Shown: positions 11,461 to 23,877, numbered from the stretch's first letter. The stretch is 64,000 nt of DNA from Macrolepiota albuminosa (GCA_027475525.1 JAMWFC010000117.1:5132183-5196182), one strand, 5' to 3'. Notes: a model not told the origin generated them from the sequence alone. Numbers and translations are program-made.

Positions 11461-13181
11461 ATGGAGAATACGGAGGCACAAGCTATTGTCTCACTCGCTG
11501 CTCAGGCAGTCTTCCTCTCTCTTCACAAGTCTGGTCTCACCTTCGCGTTTACCGGCAATGTCGCACAAACGATCTACGGAGTAGCACAAGACTTTCCGAC
11601 TGAGGTTCGTGCCTTACTCTCTGCCTCACATATTTTCTCATCATTGACTCAGAAAATAGAACTCTCCTTATTCACACCTGTCGCCTCGATCCCTGAGCTG
11701 AAGCAATCCCTCGCGCAAACATATCCCGCTTGGTTTAGATATGCCCTCACTTCGAGACGCTTGTGGTATTATAATGCCACACTGGCAACACGGACAGGCT
11801 TTCGAAGCGACATTGAGATCGTCTTCGTTGCATCTTCTGGTTCCATTTCCCATCTTGAAACCATAAATGACCTGCCGCTCGTACCATATTCTTTCATCCT
11901 GCTCCGTGAACTCATGTTCTGGGATAGCACTGTAATAGAACAGTCTCAATCTAGAAGTGCGCAAGAGAGAAATATCATCCATATGCTCCATACATTCAGA
12001 AGACGTCCCGATTTTCTTCACGATCCTGGATTCGATGAAGCAATGCACGCGGCATCTTTAGAGAGAGTCGCACGTTTCTTTGTCGTGCATCCGAGCTTTA
12101 GGAAAGAGTGGCAGCGAATGGGACTCATGACCCGCCGCCCACGAGAGAAGGCCATAGTCAGCGAGGCGTCAGACATCGTCCCCCTCTCGAATGATAAACC
12201 CCTTTCCGACGATCCTGATACCCTGATATCAGCTATCCAAAGTATGGTCATAACAATAGATACAACTCAAGAGCCATCGTCGTCTACGGAAGCGCCGGCT
12301 GAACCTTCCACACCCGTCCCAACAAGGAGGAACGAAAAAAAGACGAAGATACCACGGATACAAATACGTCGTCTCGCTGCTTGGAAAACCGTTGAACTTC
12401 TCAGATCTCACGGATATCCCTGCGCTTTGTTTGGTAGTATGGCCTGCAAGTTGTACGGTAATAAACGCATCCCTAACGTTCGTCTTGTATCAGCCGTCTT
12501 TTGTATGCTGACTTTTTGTTCCTACAGGATATTGATGTCCTTGTCCTTCCGCCTCAGAAAAGCACCATCAGTGGTCTTCCTCCGACCCAAGAGTCATTGA
12601 AGGAACTTCTCGTCACTTCGGCACCGACGTCTTTCGTTCTACGCCCCGCCATTGACCCCGAGGCAACGTACAAAGTCCTCTATTTCCTCCCAACACCTAC
12701 TTCAAAGCCGACGCCTCACCAAGCATGCAAGGTTGACATCCTCCTTCCTGGAGTGATGTCTCTGCCGGCGCTTTCACCGTCAAGAGTGTGGTGGCGTCCC
12801 AACATAATCTCTTCTGCGATTCTCAGCAGTATCGATGCAAGTGGGTCTGTCTTTGCGGAATCAGAGTCAAAGGTTCCTGTCGTCCCGTTCAACGTACTGC
12901 TCCTTCAAAAGTTGCAGGCATGGGATGACCATCGGAGTGCTGAGGAGGTACGGTACAAGAATAAGGCGCCCGTTGACGTTGAGGATCTAGAATGGATGCT
13001 GGGTATTGCAGTGCCGAGGTACCTAAGGTTGGATCCGAGAAAAGGCGCGATGGTTTGGCGCAATCGGGAGCTTTTTGATGAAGAGTTTGAAAAGCGATCG
13101 AGAGAAAGGGTGATTGAGTTTTGTGAGCTATATCCTACGTGGACAAGAGTTTGGACAAGTTTAGGGTTCGAGGTGCCGTAG
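11461..13181 (+). CDS. two-domain protein with nucleotidyltransferase-fold motif
   Basis: Predicted soluble protein of 556 residues in two exons (11461-12477, 12528-13181; 50-bp intron, phase 0). The C-terminal half carries a minimal-nucleotidyltransferase pattern: CALFGSMACKLYG (G-S motif), then, exactly across the splice junction, NDIDVLVLP (hDhDh metal-binding strand). The third carboxylate may be in KVDILLPG. The N-terminal half looks like a degenerate copy (FAFTGNVAQTIYG, then RSDIEIVFV) with the same order of later blocks (VPYSFILLRELMFWD versus VPFNVLLLQKLQAWD; FRKEWQRMGL versus WTRVWTSLGF). The two are joined by a Ser/Thr/Pro linker (about 265-305). An upstream in-frame ATG (11338) would add 41 residues. 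Similar proteins are common in Agaricomycetes but uncharacterised, and the substrate is unknown. It could also be a catalytically dead scaffold. Confidence 0.72.
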
Positions 13182-14417
13182 CTACTCAACGATGTTTTTT
13201 CTCAGGCTTACAACTATGAGAGGTTTCGGAAGGAAGAGCATAGAAGTTTCATCCATGGCCTCTACATCGATCTATTCATTGCTTCACCAGCTCTCCTAAA
13301 TTTTGTCCAGGGACGTTGCATTGATACATCGTTGACAGATTATAAACAACGCTGACTCTCCAGTGCACGATTGCGTAATAGCTTTGTATTGTCCTTCGGT
13401 TGTATAGCTCTAAGAGTTTGATATGGGTATCTCTCCCTCTTAACCCATAATGCTTTTGTGCGACAAGATAACGATCAGATCTGTGTCAACGGAATTCTAC
13501 AGCTGCCGCAAACTTCAGGAACTTCAACGATTATCTATTTTGGGGTACAATGTACGACGTTTTGAGGTACCGTTGCTTCTTTCAAGTGATTCCTTTGGAC
13601 CTTCGTCGATAGCTCCGCAAATTACTTCTGACATGATATCACTTGTCACTTGTCCCATAAGTCTTCGCTGGATTTAACTTCCTTCAAATGCGTCTATGAT
13701 GTTGGAGGATATGCTCACCGTAAATGAGTAAGTTCAGACCACCAAAACTATCTCTGTCCTGGAACATTATGACTGGAAAATACAAGAAAAAAGAGATAGA
13801 ACTACAAACTTGGCCAGCATGGATGGAACATGAACGCATGAGTTCTTTATCTATCTTTGAAGTTCCAAACTTAAGGGAGCTCAAACTTGAGGGCATATAC
13901 TTGGTTGATGGCCCTCAGACTGAGTTGCGGGCCGGAGAAGCCGTAGTTTCTCCGGAACACACTTCGGTAACCACGTGGGCAGTCTCAGCTTGGCTCTTTG
14001 TTCCACTACTTATCGTGATATGGCCTACCAAGTCTTAAATTGATATTGCCTCACATCAACTGTCTTGCCTTCAAGCTTCATCTATTGGCACAGAAATATT
14101 CATACACTTTTCTAAGTGAGATCAATATTTTAACCTCAATCCCTTGTACGCAGGGCCACCGCTCAGTGGTTGCACGCAGCGAGATCCTAGGATTGATGCT
14201 CAAATGACACAAGTCGTCCCTTGCCAAGCACCTGTGGTCACGCTTACAGAATGCCGCAACTTCTCGCTCGGCCTTACTTAAACCCGGAAGTTCAGAATTC
14301 GCATCGCAAGTCTTGAGAAGTCTGATATTGAGCAGCCATGTGACAGAGGTGTTCTTGACGTCTTATTCGTACTCCCTTCTCCCGCTCTCATACCTCTGAT
14401 ATATCCCGCGTTCTACT
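13182..14417. other. intergenic with possible F-box/LRR remnant
   Basis: No intact gene. About 13,450-14,040 on the plus strand has two short open frames with leucine-rich text (VPNLRELKLEGIYL) reminiscent of the LRR part of basidiomycete F-box proteins, but no F-box is seen and the frames are broken. The rest is the upstream region of the transporter. Confidence 0.25.
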
Positions 14418-16876
14418 ATGGGCCAAAAAATGGACCAGGTTTTCAAGAATATTCGCGTCTACTGTGAGCGCGCTCGATTAACGTTCAGAGTCGAGGTCGA
14501 TTTTTGTACAAGGGCTTGCTTGTGTCGTGTACTGGGGAATTGTTCTATTTGGATATGATACGTGCGTTCCAAGCCTCTACCGCCTCTTCTCTCATATATG
14601 ACGACTGTGAAATTATAGTGGAATTGCGTACGTTTTTTCTTTGTCACATCATGCTTTGTGTTCAAACTTCTACAGAGGCGGGGTGGTGAACTCTCCCTAT
14701 TTCCAGGCACATTTTGGGCTTACCGACATAAAACACATCAATGATGTATCCTCGAATGTCGTATCAGTGTTACAGGCGGGAGCTTTCTTCGGCTCTTTGG
14801 GAAGTGCACCGGTATCCGGTAGGTTCATGCTTATTATGCTCTCTCTCCCTCTGGATCCAAACTTCAATATGGGTGGCCATCCCTTTTATTCGTGATTGAC
14901 TTCATGAGTGGCGGACAGGATCAGTCCTATCTCTATACGAACGCTAACCTATGCTACTTTTAGCCAAAATTGGCCGCCGGCCTACTCTATTCGTATTTAC
15001 CCTTGTCTTCGCCGTCGGCGCCGTATGTTCTTTGGCTACACCATCCAGCTGTTCATGCTCACGAAAGGCCCCCAGATCCTCACCACAGTTGCTCAAGGTT
15101 CCAATGGCCTAGCGGAGATCTATGCAGGACGCGTAATATCTGGAATTGGCATTGGAGCAATATCTGCAGTTTCACCTGCTTTCGTCTCGGAATGTGCTCC
15201 AAAAGATGTTCGAGGGCGTATCACGGGGTGCTTCCAGATTATGGTATGTGTTGTTCTCACCTGCCTTGCTTGGTGTAGATGTGTCGATTAACATTCTGGT
15301 ACCACATGGCTATAGGTTGCTCTTGGAGTGATGATATCATACTTCATCAATTGTTAGCATTCCCACTTACTCATCTGTAATCTCCTGACCCTTATCGGCT
15401 ACAGTCGGCGTGGGCATCCACATTCTATCAGGTGCCAGAATTTGGAGAATACCTTTCGGCCTTCAGCTGGTACCTGCCGGCATCATGGTGTTAGGTCTTC
15501 TCACCATCAAAGTAAGTCTGACCTCATAGGTTCCATCAGCTCATCATCATATGTTGTGATAGGAATCGCCACGATGGCTCGCGTCAGTTGATCGTCGGGA
15601 AGAGGCTATCAAAACTTTAGCTTACCTTAGGAAAGACTCTGTCACATCAGAAGCGGTCGTCGAGGAGATGTACGAGATCCAGGCGGCCATTGATGAGGAG
15701 CGTGAAGCACGTGAGGGGCTTGGATGGAAGGAGGCTTTCTTCGGGAAGGGAAACTTCGTCCGTTTTGTGATAGCCTTCGTCATTTTCCTCCTCCAGCAAT
15801 GGGCGGGACAGAACTCGGTAAAGTAAGTGATGTTTCCAGTTTTTACTTTAATCATTTTTGATTACCTATCTGAACCGTTTAGTTATTATGCACCTCAGAT
15901 CTTCAAAGCTGTACGTTGTGTTCTGTGTTACTGCCTGTGACATTCAGTTCAACTTCTGCATCAGATTGGATTCACTGGTCTGAAGACTCAATTACTTGCC
16001 AGCGGAATATATGGTGTGCTCCATCTTTCATAAATCGATATTTCTTACAGGTTTGCTTTCTAGGTGTTGTGAAACTTGTCGCTACAGCTCTTTTCATTTT
16101 CTTCGGTGTCGAAACTCTCGGTCGCAAGCTTTCACTCTTCATTTCCGCCATGGGCATGGGCACACTATTCTATATCATTGGCGCGCTCCTGAAGACGCAC
16201 CCGCCTCCCCAAGTCATCGATGGACAAACACCACCAGCTCCTCCACCTGCGTCGAGGGCGATGGCAGGGTTACTCTATATTTATGTGTGCTTCTATTCCA
16301 TGGGCTGGGGTTGGTTGCTCCTTATCCTTGTCTGCCTGGGAGAGACTGAATGTTCATCGAAATAGGTCCACTTCCTTGGGTCTACGTTTCTGATATCTTC
16401 CCTACGCGCACTAGGCATTACGGCCTCGCTGTTGCTAGTGCGTCTCAGTGGCTGTGGAGTAGGCGTTTCACGTCCGCTTTCGACGGAAAGAGTTGATTAC
16501 GTTTGCTTAGACTTCGTGGTGTCAAAGGTCACGCCTCAGATGGTCACGAACCTTGGATACAAGATTTTTTTGATGTTCGCGACTGTGAACATTGGTGCCA
16601 TGGGTTTATTTTCTTTGTGAGTTCATCATTATTTCCTTTATTTCGATGATTTACAAAGCAGCACTCAGGCTCATACCAGAGACTAAGGGACGCAGTCTCG
16701 AAGAGATGGATATCATCTTTGGTGCAATTTCTGCGGATCAACGTCAAGCTGATATCGAGAAACAGACACGAGGTAAAGTTTATCTTTAGTTATATGGAAG
16801 ATAGTTCTCGACAACCCCTCCAGCGCCGGCAGGTATGCGAAAGGAATCTTCAGAACATTCAGTCGACAAGGCGTAA
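14418..16876 (+). CDS. MFS sugar/quinate-type transporter
   Basis: Plasma-membrane proton symporter of the sugar-porter family, 518 residues in 16 exons; splicing all of them gives one clean frame. Exons: 14418-14463, 14513-14561, 14619-14627, 14676-14818, 14964-15022, 15076-15243, 15316-15352, 15405-15511, 15563-15822, 15883-15910, 15965-16013, 16064-16309, 16366-16458, 16511-16616, 16669-16772, 16824-16876. Family motifs in order: FGYDTGIAGGVV (helix 1), KIGRRP, AGRVISGIGIGA, PESPR-type ESPRWLAS, QQWAGQNSVNYYAPQIF (helix 7), ETLGRK, SDIFPTRTRHYG and IPETKGRSLEEMD. This order is typical of fungal quinate permease/hexose transporters. The third exon is only 9 nt. The intron 15023-15075 is needed to keep the frame. 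A long loop with PPAPPP lies between helices 9 and 10. The substrate is not determinable; quinate or a hexose is likely. Confidence 0.88.
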
Positions 16877-17530
16877 GTTGGGCATATGACATGAATATTC
16901 CACGTTTCGACGAGATCCAATCACAAGATTTGTAAGAATAGTGTCTTTGAAATGACGGTTCTTTCGATTAAGATGACTACTGTGATACATTGCACACAGA
17001 TAAGCTGCCATCTTGATTAAGTCCGGTGAAATTGCAGTGGACTGGATGCCTCATGTGGAATGAGGCGATGCATCCGCAGTTCTACTGCTGTACAATCACA
17101 CGTGTACCCAGAAATGGAATGAGCTTGGTAACAGACCCGCACGCCATCTTATCGTCTTCATAGAGCCTACTTTTCTTGCATTGCATGAGAATGTAGGAAA
17201 TTCGGCTGGAAAAAGATGACTATCATCCTTTCACTTCAGCCAGAGCTCAGAGATTGAAGCTGTATTACCTCTGTACGTCATAAGGGCGGACACTTCTCTC
17301 CTTGAGGAAACATCCGCAGCGAATGTCAATAGCCTGTTTGGCTAGACCTTCTTGGCGTTTCGCAGGCGTGCCTTTATCTTTATCAGACAGCCGGTTTATA
17401 TAAAGGGCAATGAGGTTGCCTGTTGGCAATGGTGAGTGACTCGTAGATTGGTTGACTCCTGACTCTGTTATTGTTTCTCTTCCAATCACAAAACAACTCA
17501 CCTGTTTCCATTCCTCACGACTCACGAGCG
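16877..17530. other. intergenic
   Basis: Spacer between the transporter and the small membrane-protein gene. No gene or repeat recognised. An in-frame TTG-led extension from 17471 to 17530 is present but lacks an ATG. Confidence 0.4.
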
Positions 17531-18261
17531 ATGCCCAACTTATCTTCACCCATTCTCAAGCAGCCGGACGCTCTTCATGACATGAATTTCTTTGCTGTCC
17601 CTCAGGTTCACGAGAATCAACCAGGACACACACGGCGATGCCAACGGTGCGAGGCTCATAGTCGCTGGTCGGACAGACTTGACTGGGAAGACCACGAATG
17701 TGTCAAATTACACCAGATCCACCACCACGGATCTCATTTCCGTCGAATCCTGGTAGCGACTATTGCGGGTTTCCTCACGATATCCCTTCTGTCCGCTCTC
17801 TCATCTATCTTCGACGTTTCTCATTCGTTGCCATGGGGTGTTGATAGTCTCGCGAGGCGTGCTATCCAGGGTACAACAGGCGATGATGGAACATTCGTTG
17901 ACAATAAATGTATCCTGAAGTCCACTCTATCGGTTCTATCAGACAGCTGATACCATATATATAGTGTATCTCATCATTGTCTTCGTTGGACTTTTTCTGG
18001 TGATTGTTCTCGGTGTTATGTTAAGCGCTTGGTGCTGTAGAGGTATTATCACGGTCAACATTTGATGCCGCATCTTCCCAATATTTACGTTATAGGTGTG
18101 TTTCAAAACCCTTTATGCTGCCCTTGTTACCTGTGCGCATGCTGCGGTGGCCTTGGTAAGTTGTTCTCTGTCGAGTTAACATTGCACCTCATAAATTCGA
18201 TCCAGCGTGTTTAGAATGCATATGTTGTGGGCTTTGTGCAGAGGGGGTAGAGCAAGTGTAA
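17531..18261 (+). CDS. small Cys-rich membrane protein, unknown function
   Basis: 190 residues in four exons (17531-17909, 17965-18042, 18096-18155, 18206-18261); three introns of 50-55 bp keep the frame. The N terminus is hydrophilic, with a Cys/His-rich stretch (CQRCEAHSRW; HECVKLHQIHHHGSHF). A first membrane segment (about 75-93, ILVATIAGFLTISLLSAL), a loop of about 35 residues and a second segment (about 129-150, LYLIIVFVGLFLVIVLGVML) follow. The tail is densely cysteine-rich (CCPCYLCACCGG; CLECICCGLC) and could be palmitoylated or metal-binding. I do not recognise the family; the tail is reminiscent of PLAC8-type proteins but lacks their order. The ATG at 17531 is the only good start. 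Confidence 0.65.
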
Positions 18262-18449
18262 AGTTTACACATATACTTCTCCTTTCCTGCTCAGACTTCT
18301 TGGACGTTACTTGCAATATTGAGTTCTTCTAGTGATTCTTGCATTGCTTATCAAGACTGATGGATCATCATGTGGACGACCTTGATAGTGTAATTACAAT
18401 CTGGTTACACGATGACAATGGACGTTGAGTAAAGACGAGTTGAGTGGCA

Positions 18450-18556
18450 TGTCATAATTCGATCTATTTCTGACTACTGTTCAAATTAAGATTACCTATT
18501 CATGATCCTCGTCAGCGATCTCCTAATGTTTCGGTTCTAGAATCTCCTAGCTACGT
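18450..18556 (+). repeat. outer element 5' LTR, left fragment
   Basis: First 107 bp of the outer 5' LTR, matching 32348-32458 apart from a few substitutions, several of them CG to CA/TG. It ends at ACGT, the target site of the inner element. Confidence 0.85.
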
Positions 18557-19457
18557 TGTGGACGTGGGTTGGAGTAGTTGATGAATCGAAAACGAAGTCG
18601 AAAGAGTCGGTAGTAGAGGATATGGGTAGAAGTTGAAGTAGATAAGAAGATGTAATGGAGAGGCATAACCGTGAGGTATCGTTCGTCGTGATACGGTGAA
18701 AGTTCGTGGACCAAAGGCGAACGAACTCTGGTAAGACCAAGAGGAGCCCAGTAACAATGAACCCAAGAAAGAGGAAGTAATAAAAGCTTAGCGAGCCAAG
18801 ATTAAAGAGGTCAATAGAATGAAACGCCCACAAGAAGCCGAGAAGCCGTACGGAAGCAGAGTTGCCGGGACAATCGATCAATCTAATCACAGAGCCGCGA
18901 CAGACAAGAATGAAGCCGAGACCGAGAAGCAAGATAACCGAGAAGCCGAGTACGCTGCCGAAGACAGCGAGCACACGACGTTTGACGTCGGATCAAACGT
19001 CTTCGAAGCCAGAAATATGCCGAGCCAACGAGTCTCCAAGAACAGACCAGACGACGACGAGACAGTAAACGAGACGTGCAAAACAAGCAAAGCTCAAACC
19101 CAGAAAATGTGGGGTACAAAAACCTGTCCATTCGTATGTTTTCTCTTCCTATTTATACCTATTTTACAAGACTTCGGGATCAACGATCTAACCCAGCACC
19201 GTCCTTCATCGTCGATCCCTCCCCTGATTCTGTTTTTGACCGTTAGTCGGTCTCATAATTATGAACTCTATTTTTCTCTTCTCCTTATCAGTCCAGTCGA
19301 TTTCCTGATTCGTCCGACTTGTTATCTACCGTGAACCTGCCCCAACATTTTCTTCGTCCTTTCACGCATACTGGTCTACCCGTCAGACCTTCCTATACCT
19401 TGCCTAATATACCCCTTTCCTATCCAATCTGTCAGCGAGTCTTCCTTCTCTACCACA
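18557..19457 (-). repeat. inner element 3' LTR
   Basis: 901-bp LTR, direct repeat of 26366-27272. Long open frames inside it have no coding meaning. Confidence 0.88.
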
Positions 19458-19470
19458 GACTGGCGGCATG

Positions 19471-21990
19471 TTAGACGATGACCCCATCATCTCCAATTGC
19501 CAATTCAGCAACATTTAAGAAGGCGAGGGGTGCCAATGCATGACCATATAACTCTGCGATAGTAAGGTCTCTTCCTAGCCGCTTGATCTCCTGTCTGATA
19601 ACACAACCTGAAGAGCCGCTAAGATGAGAAGTCGACATCTCTGCTGTATCCTCCACTCCACCCGCTGACCCCACAGTTCTCACCGTCTGATATTCTTCTC
19701 TGAAGTAGAAAATCTTCATCCTACTTGCCACTATTGATTCCTGCTTGACGGTTCTGTCGAGCTCGCGTAGCTGGTATGTAGTTTCACGTAACCTCCAATG
19801 GATGACAAACGGTCCTGACCATCTTAGAGCAAACTTGTGTCCCTTCTGGCCATCTAACCAAGTCTCGTGCACCAAAACCCACATCCCTTCTGCAAACTCC
19901 CCACTCAATAATATGCTGCTGAACTTCTCATTAAATGCAGAGACCGCTTTCTGTCTTGCCTCTTTCTGTTTTTCGAGTGCGATGACCAACTTCTCATCCC
20001 TTCTCACCAATCGCTTCATTCTAGTCGCCAGTAAATCTTCTGTCGTTCTCACTTGATCCCAATCCAAGGCTTCCCACGTGATGTCGGCCATGTCGAACGT
20101 GAAGTAAGGGTTTTGTCCATAAAGCAGATAGTAAGGTGTATACCCAGTCATCCTTGACGTCATTGTCCGCATTGCCAACAGCCCAGCCTCTACAAACAAA
20201 GGCCACTTCCCCAAATCCTGTCCACACGCTTTTAAAATTGGATTGCATAGAGTCTTGTGAGCTCTCTCCACAATCCCATTTCCCTCCAGGTGATACGGCA
20301 CGGACACAATGACAGTAATTCCATACTGCCAATAAATATACTCGGCCGTGCCCAGGAACTCCTTCCCTCCATCTGTAATGAACGCCGGTATGTGTCCAAA
20401 CCTGCATATGATTTCCCTGAATCTGCCCTCTTCAAAGCTCTAGCCTCTGGCCACCCAATCACCGGCTCCATACCCTGTAGTAGGTATTTCTTTCCTCCAT
20501 GACCATCCCCCATATGCACCGTATCCAAGCAGAAATATCTGAGGATAGCCGCACTCCAAGTGGGCAAAAAAGCTACCTTTGGCCTCATTCTCGACCGCAA
20601 CTGACAGATGTTACAGGACCGTACAAAGTTGGGCCAGTAAAACCTGTCTGACAGTGTCTTGTACATAGCATCGCGCCCTCTGTGACCCGCGTCATTGTGA
20701 GCTTCTGCTATCAGCTTCTTCTGCCTTTCCACAACTTCTATCACCAGCCTTGGCGGTTTGCCCCTTATTGGAACAAGCCAGAGCTTCCCGTCATACAAGA
20801 AATACTGTTTTGAGTTTTTGATGAATGCTGTCCTCTCCTTCTCCATTCTGCATCGGTCTGGAATACTCAAATTCTCCAGGTAGACTTTTATCTCGGTCCA
20901 TCTTCCTTCAGGTTCCTTGTCCTTTACCCTGAAAACGTGCTTGGCACACAAAACTACCTCCATGTCTCCCACTCCGTGTCCCACTCCCCACGTATATTGT
21001 GGAACCTCCAACAAAACCAACTCGTTCTCGCATAAACACTCCTCCTGCTCCTTCTTCTTCTTATGTCTCTTGCAAAACTCCCTTCCCAAATATGCGAACG
21101 GTTCTGAGATAATGGACAGGGGTTGGTCTATGATTCCTTGAGTCCTCTCTACTACAGTCACTCCAAACACAGGCATAAAAAGCGCTTTTGCGCTAGTCAC
21201 GAAGCTCGCAAATGGGGTCGTCGGCATCCTGCGTATGTGCTCCATCAGCTCTTTTGTCATTCCTGTCTTCCAATCCATGCTTCCTTCGTTCAACCAGGAT
21301 TGAGTTCTGTTCACAAAACACGACAATGTCGTCAAACTCCTCCCTACAAATCTATCCAACAATTCTTCCGAATCTGAGTCCTCCCAGTCATTGTCCGCTC
21401 TCTTTTGCCTCAAAAGCCTGTCTGGCCCTTTATGTGACTGTGCCAGCACATGACTCAGTGAAAAATCGAAAAGGGAGATGTAAAGAATCCAGCGAGTCAT
21501 CGGTGCATTTGGCAGATCTGGATTTTGAATCATTTCCACCAGAAACTTTGCATCCACGTCCACTCTGAAGTAAACACCCCATATCCTATGCCTCAAGGCC
21601 TTCAGCACCTGGAACAGACCATACAATTTGCACTTAGGCTGAGAGTACCTCGATTCGGTATCATTGAATGTGCAAGATCCTAACAACACGGGCTTCTTTT
21701 CGGTCCCTCGATACTGCTGTAGAATTCATCCTGCACCATTCTTGCAAGAATCCACCCCCACCACAATCAGCCCATCTAACTCCTTGCCCAACATTGAGTC
21801 TAATTTAGAATGTTTCCTCGCAGCATCGTACTTGATCACTATCAGCACTGGAGCTGTCGTAATCAAGCCCTTTAAAGCTTCCATCGACTCCAGTTCTTCA
21901 TCCCCGAAGTAAAATTCTCAATCCAATCCTCTCGTCAGCATCGTCAACAGCTTTGCAACCAAGGAGAAATTCTTAATCCACCTTGTTAGA
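19471..21990 (-). pseudogene. inner element pol: RNase H and integrase
   Basis: Minus strand, from the right. The RNase H region (VLLGSCTFNDTESRYSQPKCKLYG near 21,650; KVFGLDVDAK-like text, here VYFRVDVDAKFL) is preceded by stops, including a TGA where tryptophan is usual before ILQQY (about 21,725). The integrase zinc finger is HNDAGHRGRDAMYK...CNICQ (near 20,700-20,600). The core's first aspartate is in LDTVHMGDGHG. A frameshift near 20,415 follows, then ITDGG and GIVERAHKTL supply the second aspartate and the glutamate. The C-terminal part ends ALAPLAFLNVAELAIGDDG. The parent enzyme inserts cDNA into the genome; this copy cannot be translated. Confidence 0.8.
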
Positions 21991-21994
21991 ATGG

Positions 21995-22345
21995 CGATGA
22001 TGTGATGATGTGATGGGGCACTGGCCACTACGTGATATCCCTGGCCATGGCAGCTTTGTCGCCTTGGCCAGGGACGTCGAAACATTGACTGCTTTGTCCG
22101 AAAGTATCATATATATTCCAGCTAGTAACTGCAGTACCCTCAGTCTCGTTTATACGTCTCTGAGGGTACGTCACATAGATATATTCATATAAAGACACGA
22201 ACTAACTAGAACTACCTAGATAATCACACTTACGCGTATTGTCTAGGTACATAAAATACAGTCTCGTTTATACGTCTCTGAGGATAATCACACTTACGCG
22301 TATTGTCTAGGTACTTGATACACCTAGTGTATAGCTGCTATCGGA
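21995..22345. mobile_element. unclassified insertion splitting inner-element reverse transcriptase
   Basis: The pol frame breaks off at VGIL near 22,345 and resumes at ILTRWIKNFS near 21,990, so about 340 bp is foreign. It contains a hairpin (TCCCTGGCC ... GGCCAGGGA near 22,040-22,078) and two direct repeats (a 23-mer at 22,142 and 22,261; a 32-mer at 22,219 and 22,284). Flanking AGAAT and AGGAT could be a 5-bp duplication with one mismatch. It may be a solo LTR or a MITE; I could not decide. Boundaries are approximate. Confidence 0.5.
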
Positions 22346-23716
22346 TAGGATTCCAACACACCTTCTTCCTACTTCCGTGGTTCCCAGAAATGATCTTACA
22401 TCTGAAACAACTGCTGAGATAGGCAATTTCTCAACCCTCGTGACAAGCCCACATTCCAGATGCCATCCATCTTTTGACACGACTGTCCCCACGATGTTCA
22501 ACATAGGAGTCACCAGGATCAACTTTTTACCTGAAACCATAATCCCAGCCTCAATAAAACAGGCCAAAAACCAATCCAGAATCGTCGCATACTCGTAAAT
22601 CAACCTCCTAATCCCTGGAACTATTTCCTTGCCATTATACCATGACTTTGGTCCCATGATCCCCACATCATCCACAAATCCATTTCCATTGGGTGGCTTT
22701 GCCTCTTTTTCTTTGTGGATTGTGTGATCAACGCACTTTTGGAACTTGGGTAAGGAATTAGTCACGTCTTGCAGCAACGTGGTCCCTCTCCTAGCTCCCA
22801 AAGCACATCCAAACGTAGTCAATGGCCTCAACACCTTTGCCAACCGCCTCCCATCATAACCTGCAAATAAATTGCACAGCCCATACACACTTCTCCCCAC
22901 AAATCCTTCAGCAAAGTCATCCACCCTAGGAGGCAATGCCGCATCTCGCACCATCACCTTGTTCAATTCTTGAACATCCTGAACAATCCTGATACCATTC
23001 TTTTTAGCGACAGCAAAAATGCGGGACCTGTACAACGCCGTAGATGGTTCAAACTTTCCAGCCCGTTCTTGTGCCAATAAAGCCTCCTGAACCTGACCCT
23101 CTATCGCTTTTGGAATCCTAATCAGCTGTTGCACCCACGGTGTATGTTCAATGACTGGAATCTCATAATCGTCAAAATATTCGGGCAAAAAGGTTCCTTG
23201 CTCAGAGTCCTCAAAGGCCAGTGCATCTTCTTTACTTTTCAGCACGTACACCAGCAACTCCACCTCTTTAGGTTGTAGAAATCCATCCGGAACCCTACTC
23301 AAAATATTGTTTAATCTTTCCTTTGTCAGCTTGGCAGAAGGAACGAATTTGGACAGCTTCAGCGGATTGGTAGGTAATTGTGGCAACTCCCCAATGATCA
23401 CAGGTCGAAACGTTTGACCTTCCAGGTTTGGCATATAGCTAGGCACAGGCCACACTTTTCAATCCACTGGCTTGTATTTTGTCCTCCGTTGCAGTACGTT
23501 TGAAGACATCACAAAATTTCCCTCCCTTATCTCGTCTCTCTCGAATATTCTCCTTGTCCACGGTGTATCCCTCAGCTCTACAGTTCTCGGTGCTGCATAG
23601 GCAACAGTTTTCAACAGATTGTCATAAGACTCCGGTGGTTCCCTCTCATCAACTCCATCCATACTTCCATTCTCCCAGTCCTCCTCCGTTCCGTACACCC
23701 CTACTAACACATACAA
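22307..23716 (-). pseudogene. inner element pol: reverse transcriptase
   Basis: Minus-strand reverse transcriptase of the Ty3/gypsy type. It shows KKNGIRIVQDVQELNKVMV (palm/fingers), the catalytic box NGFVDDVGIMGP (FVDD in place of the usual YxDD), and VSKDGWHLE followed by VRSFLGTTEV (thumb/connection). The 5' continuation (23716-23459) carries the segment between protease and RT. The frame ends where about 340 bp of foreign DNA is inserted. The FVDD box is characteristic of one fungal gypsy group rather than a mutation I can prove. Confidence 0.8.
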
Positions 23717-23877
23717 ACTTTCACCAAGGCAAGGAATAGATGCAGGCTGGTAACCAGGCCTTGCTCCCGCATCCCCCTTCAGTTTCCCTCCCCATACTCA
23801 TCCTTGTCTTCTACCGTTGGGGTATGTTTACATCTTGGGTGAGCTTGATTGCCTTCTATTCCCAATGAGTCCTTGTT

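Noticed and set aside
15023..15075. Apparent frameshift in the sugar transporter
   Set aside because: A 53-bp GT-AG intron removes it and restores VFAVGA-ILTTVAQG in frame, as in relatives.
18537..19334. Long ORFs on both strands (145 and 171 codons), repeated near 26,325-27,149
   Set aside because: They lie within the two LTR copies of the inner element; same shadow ORFs in both, no domain, and their frames are not conserved as protein.
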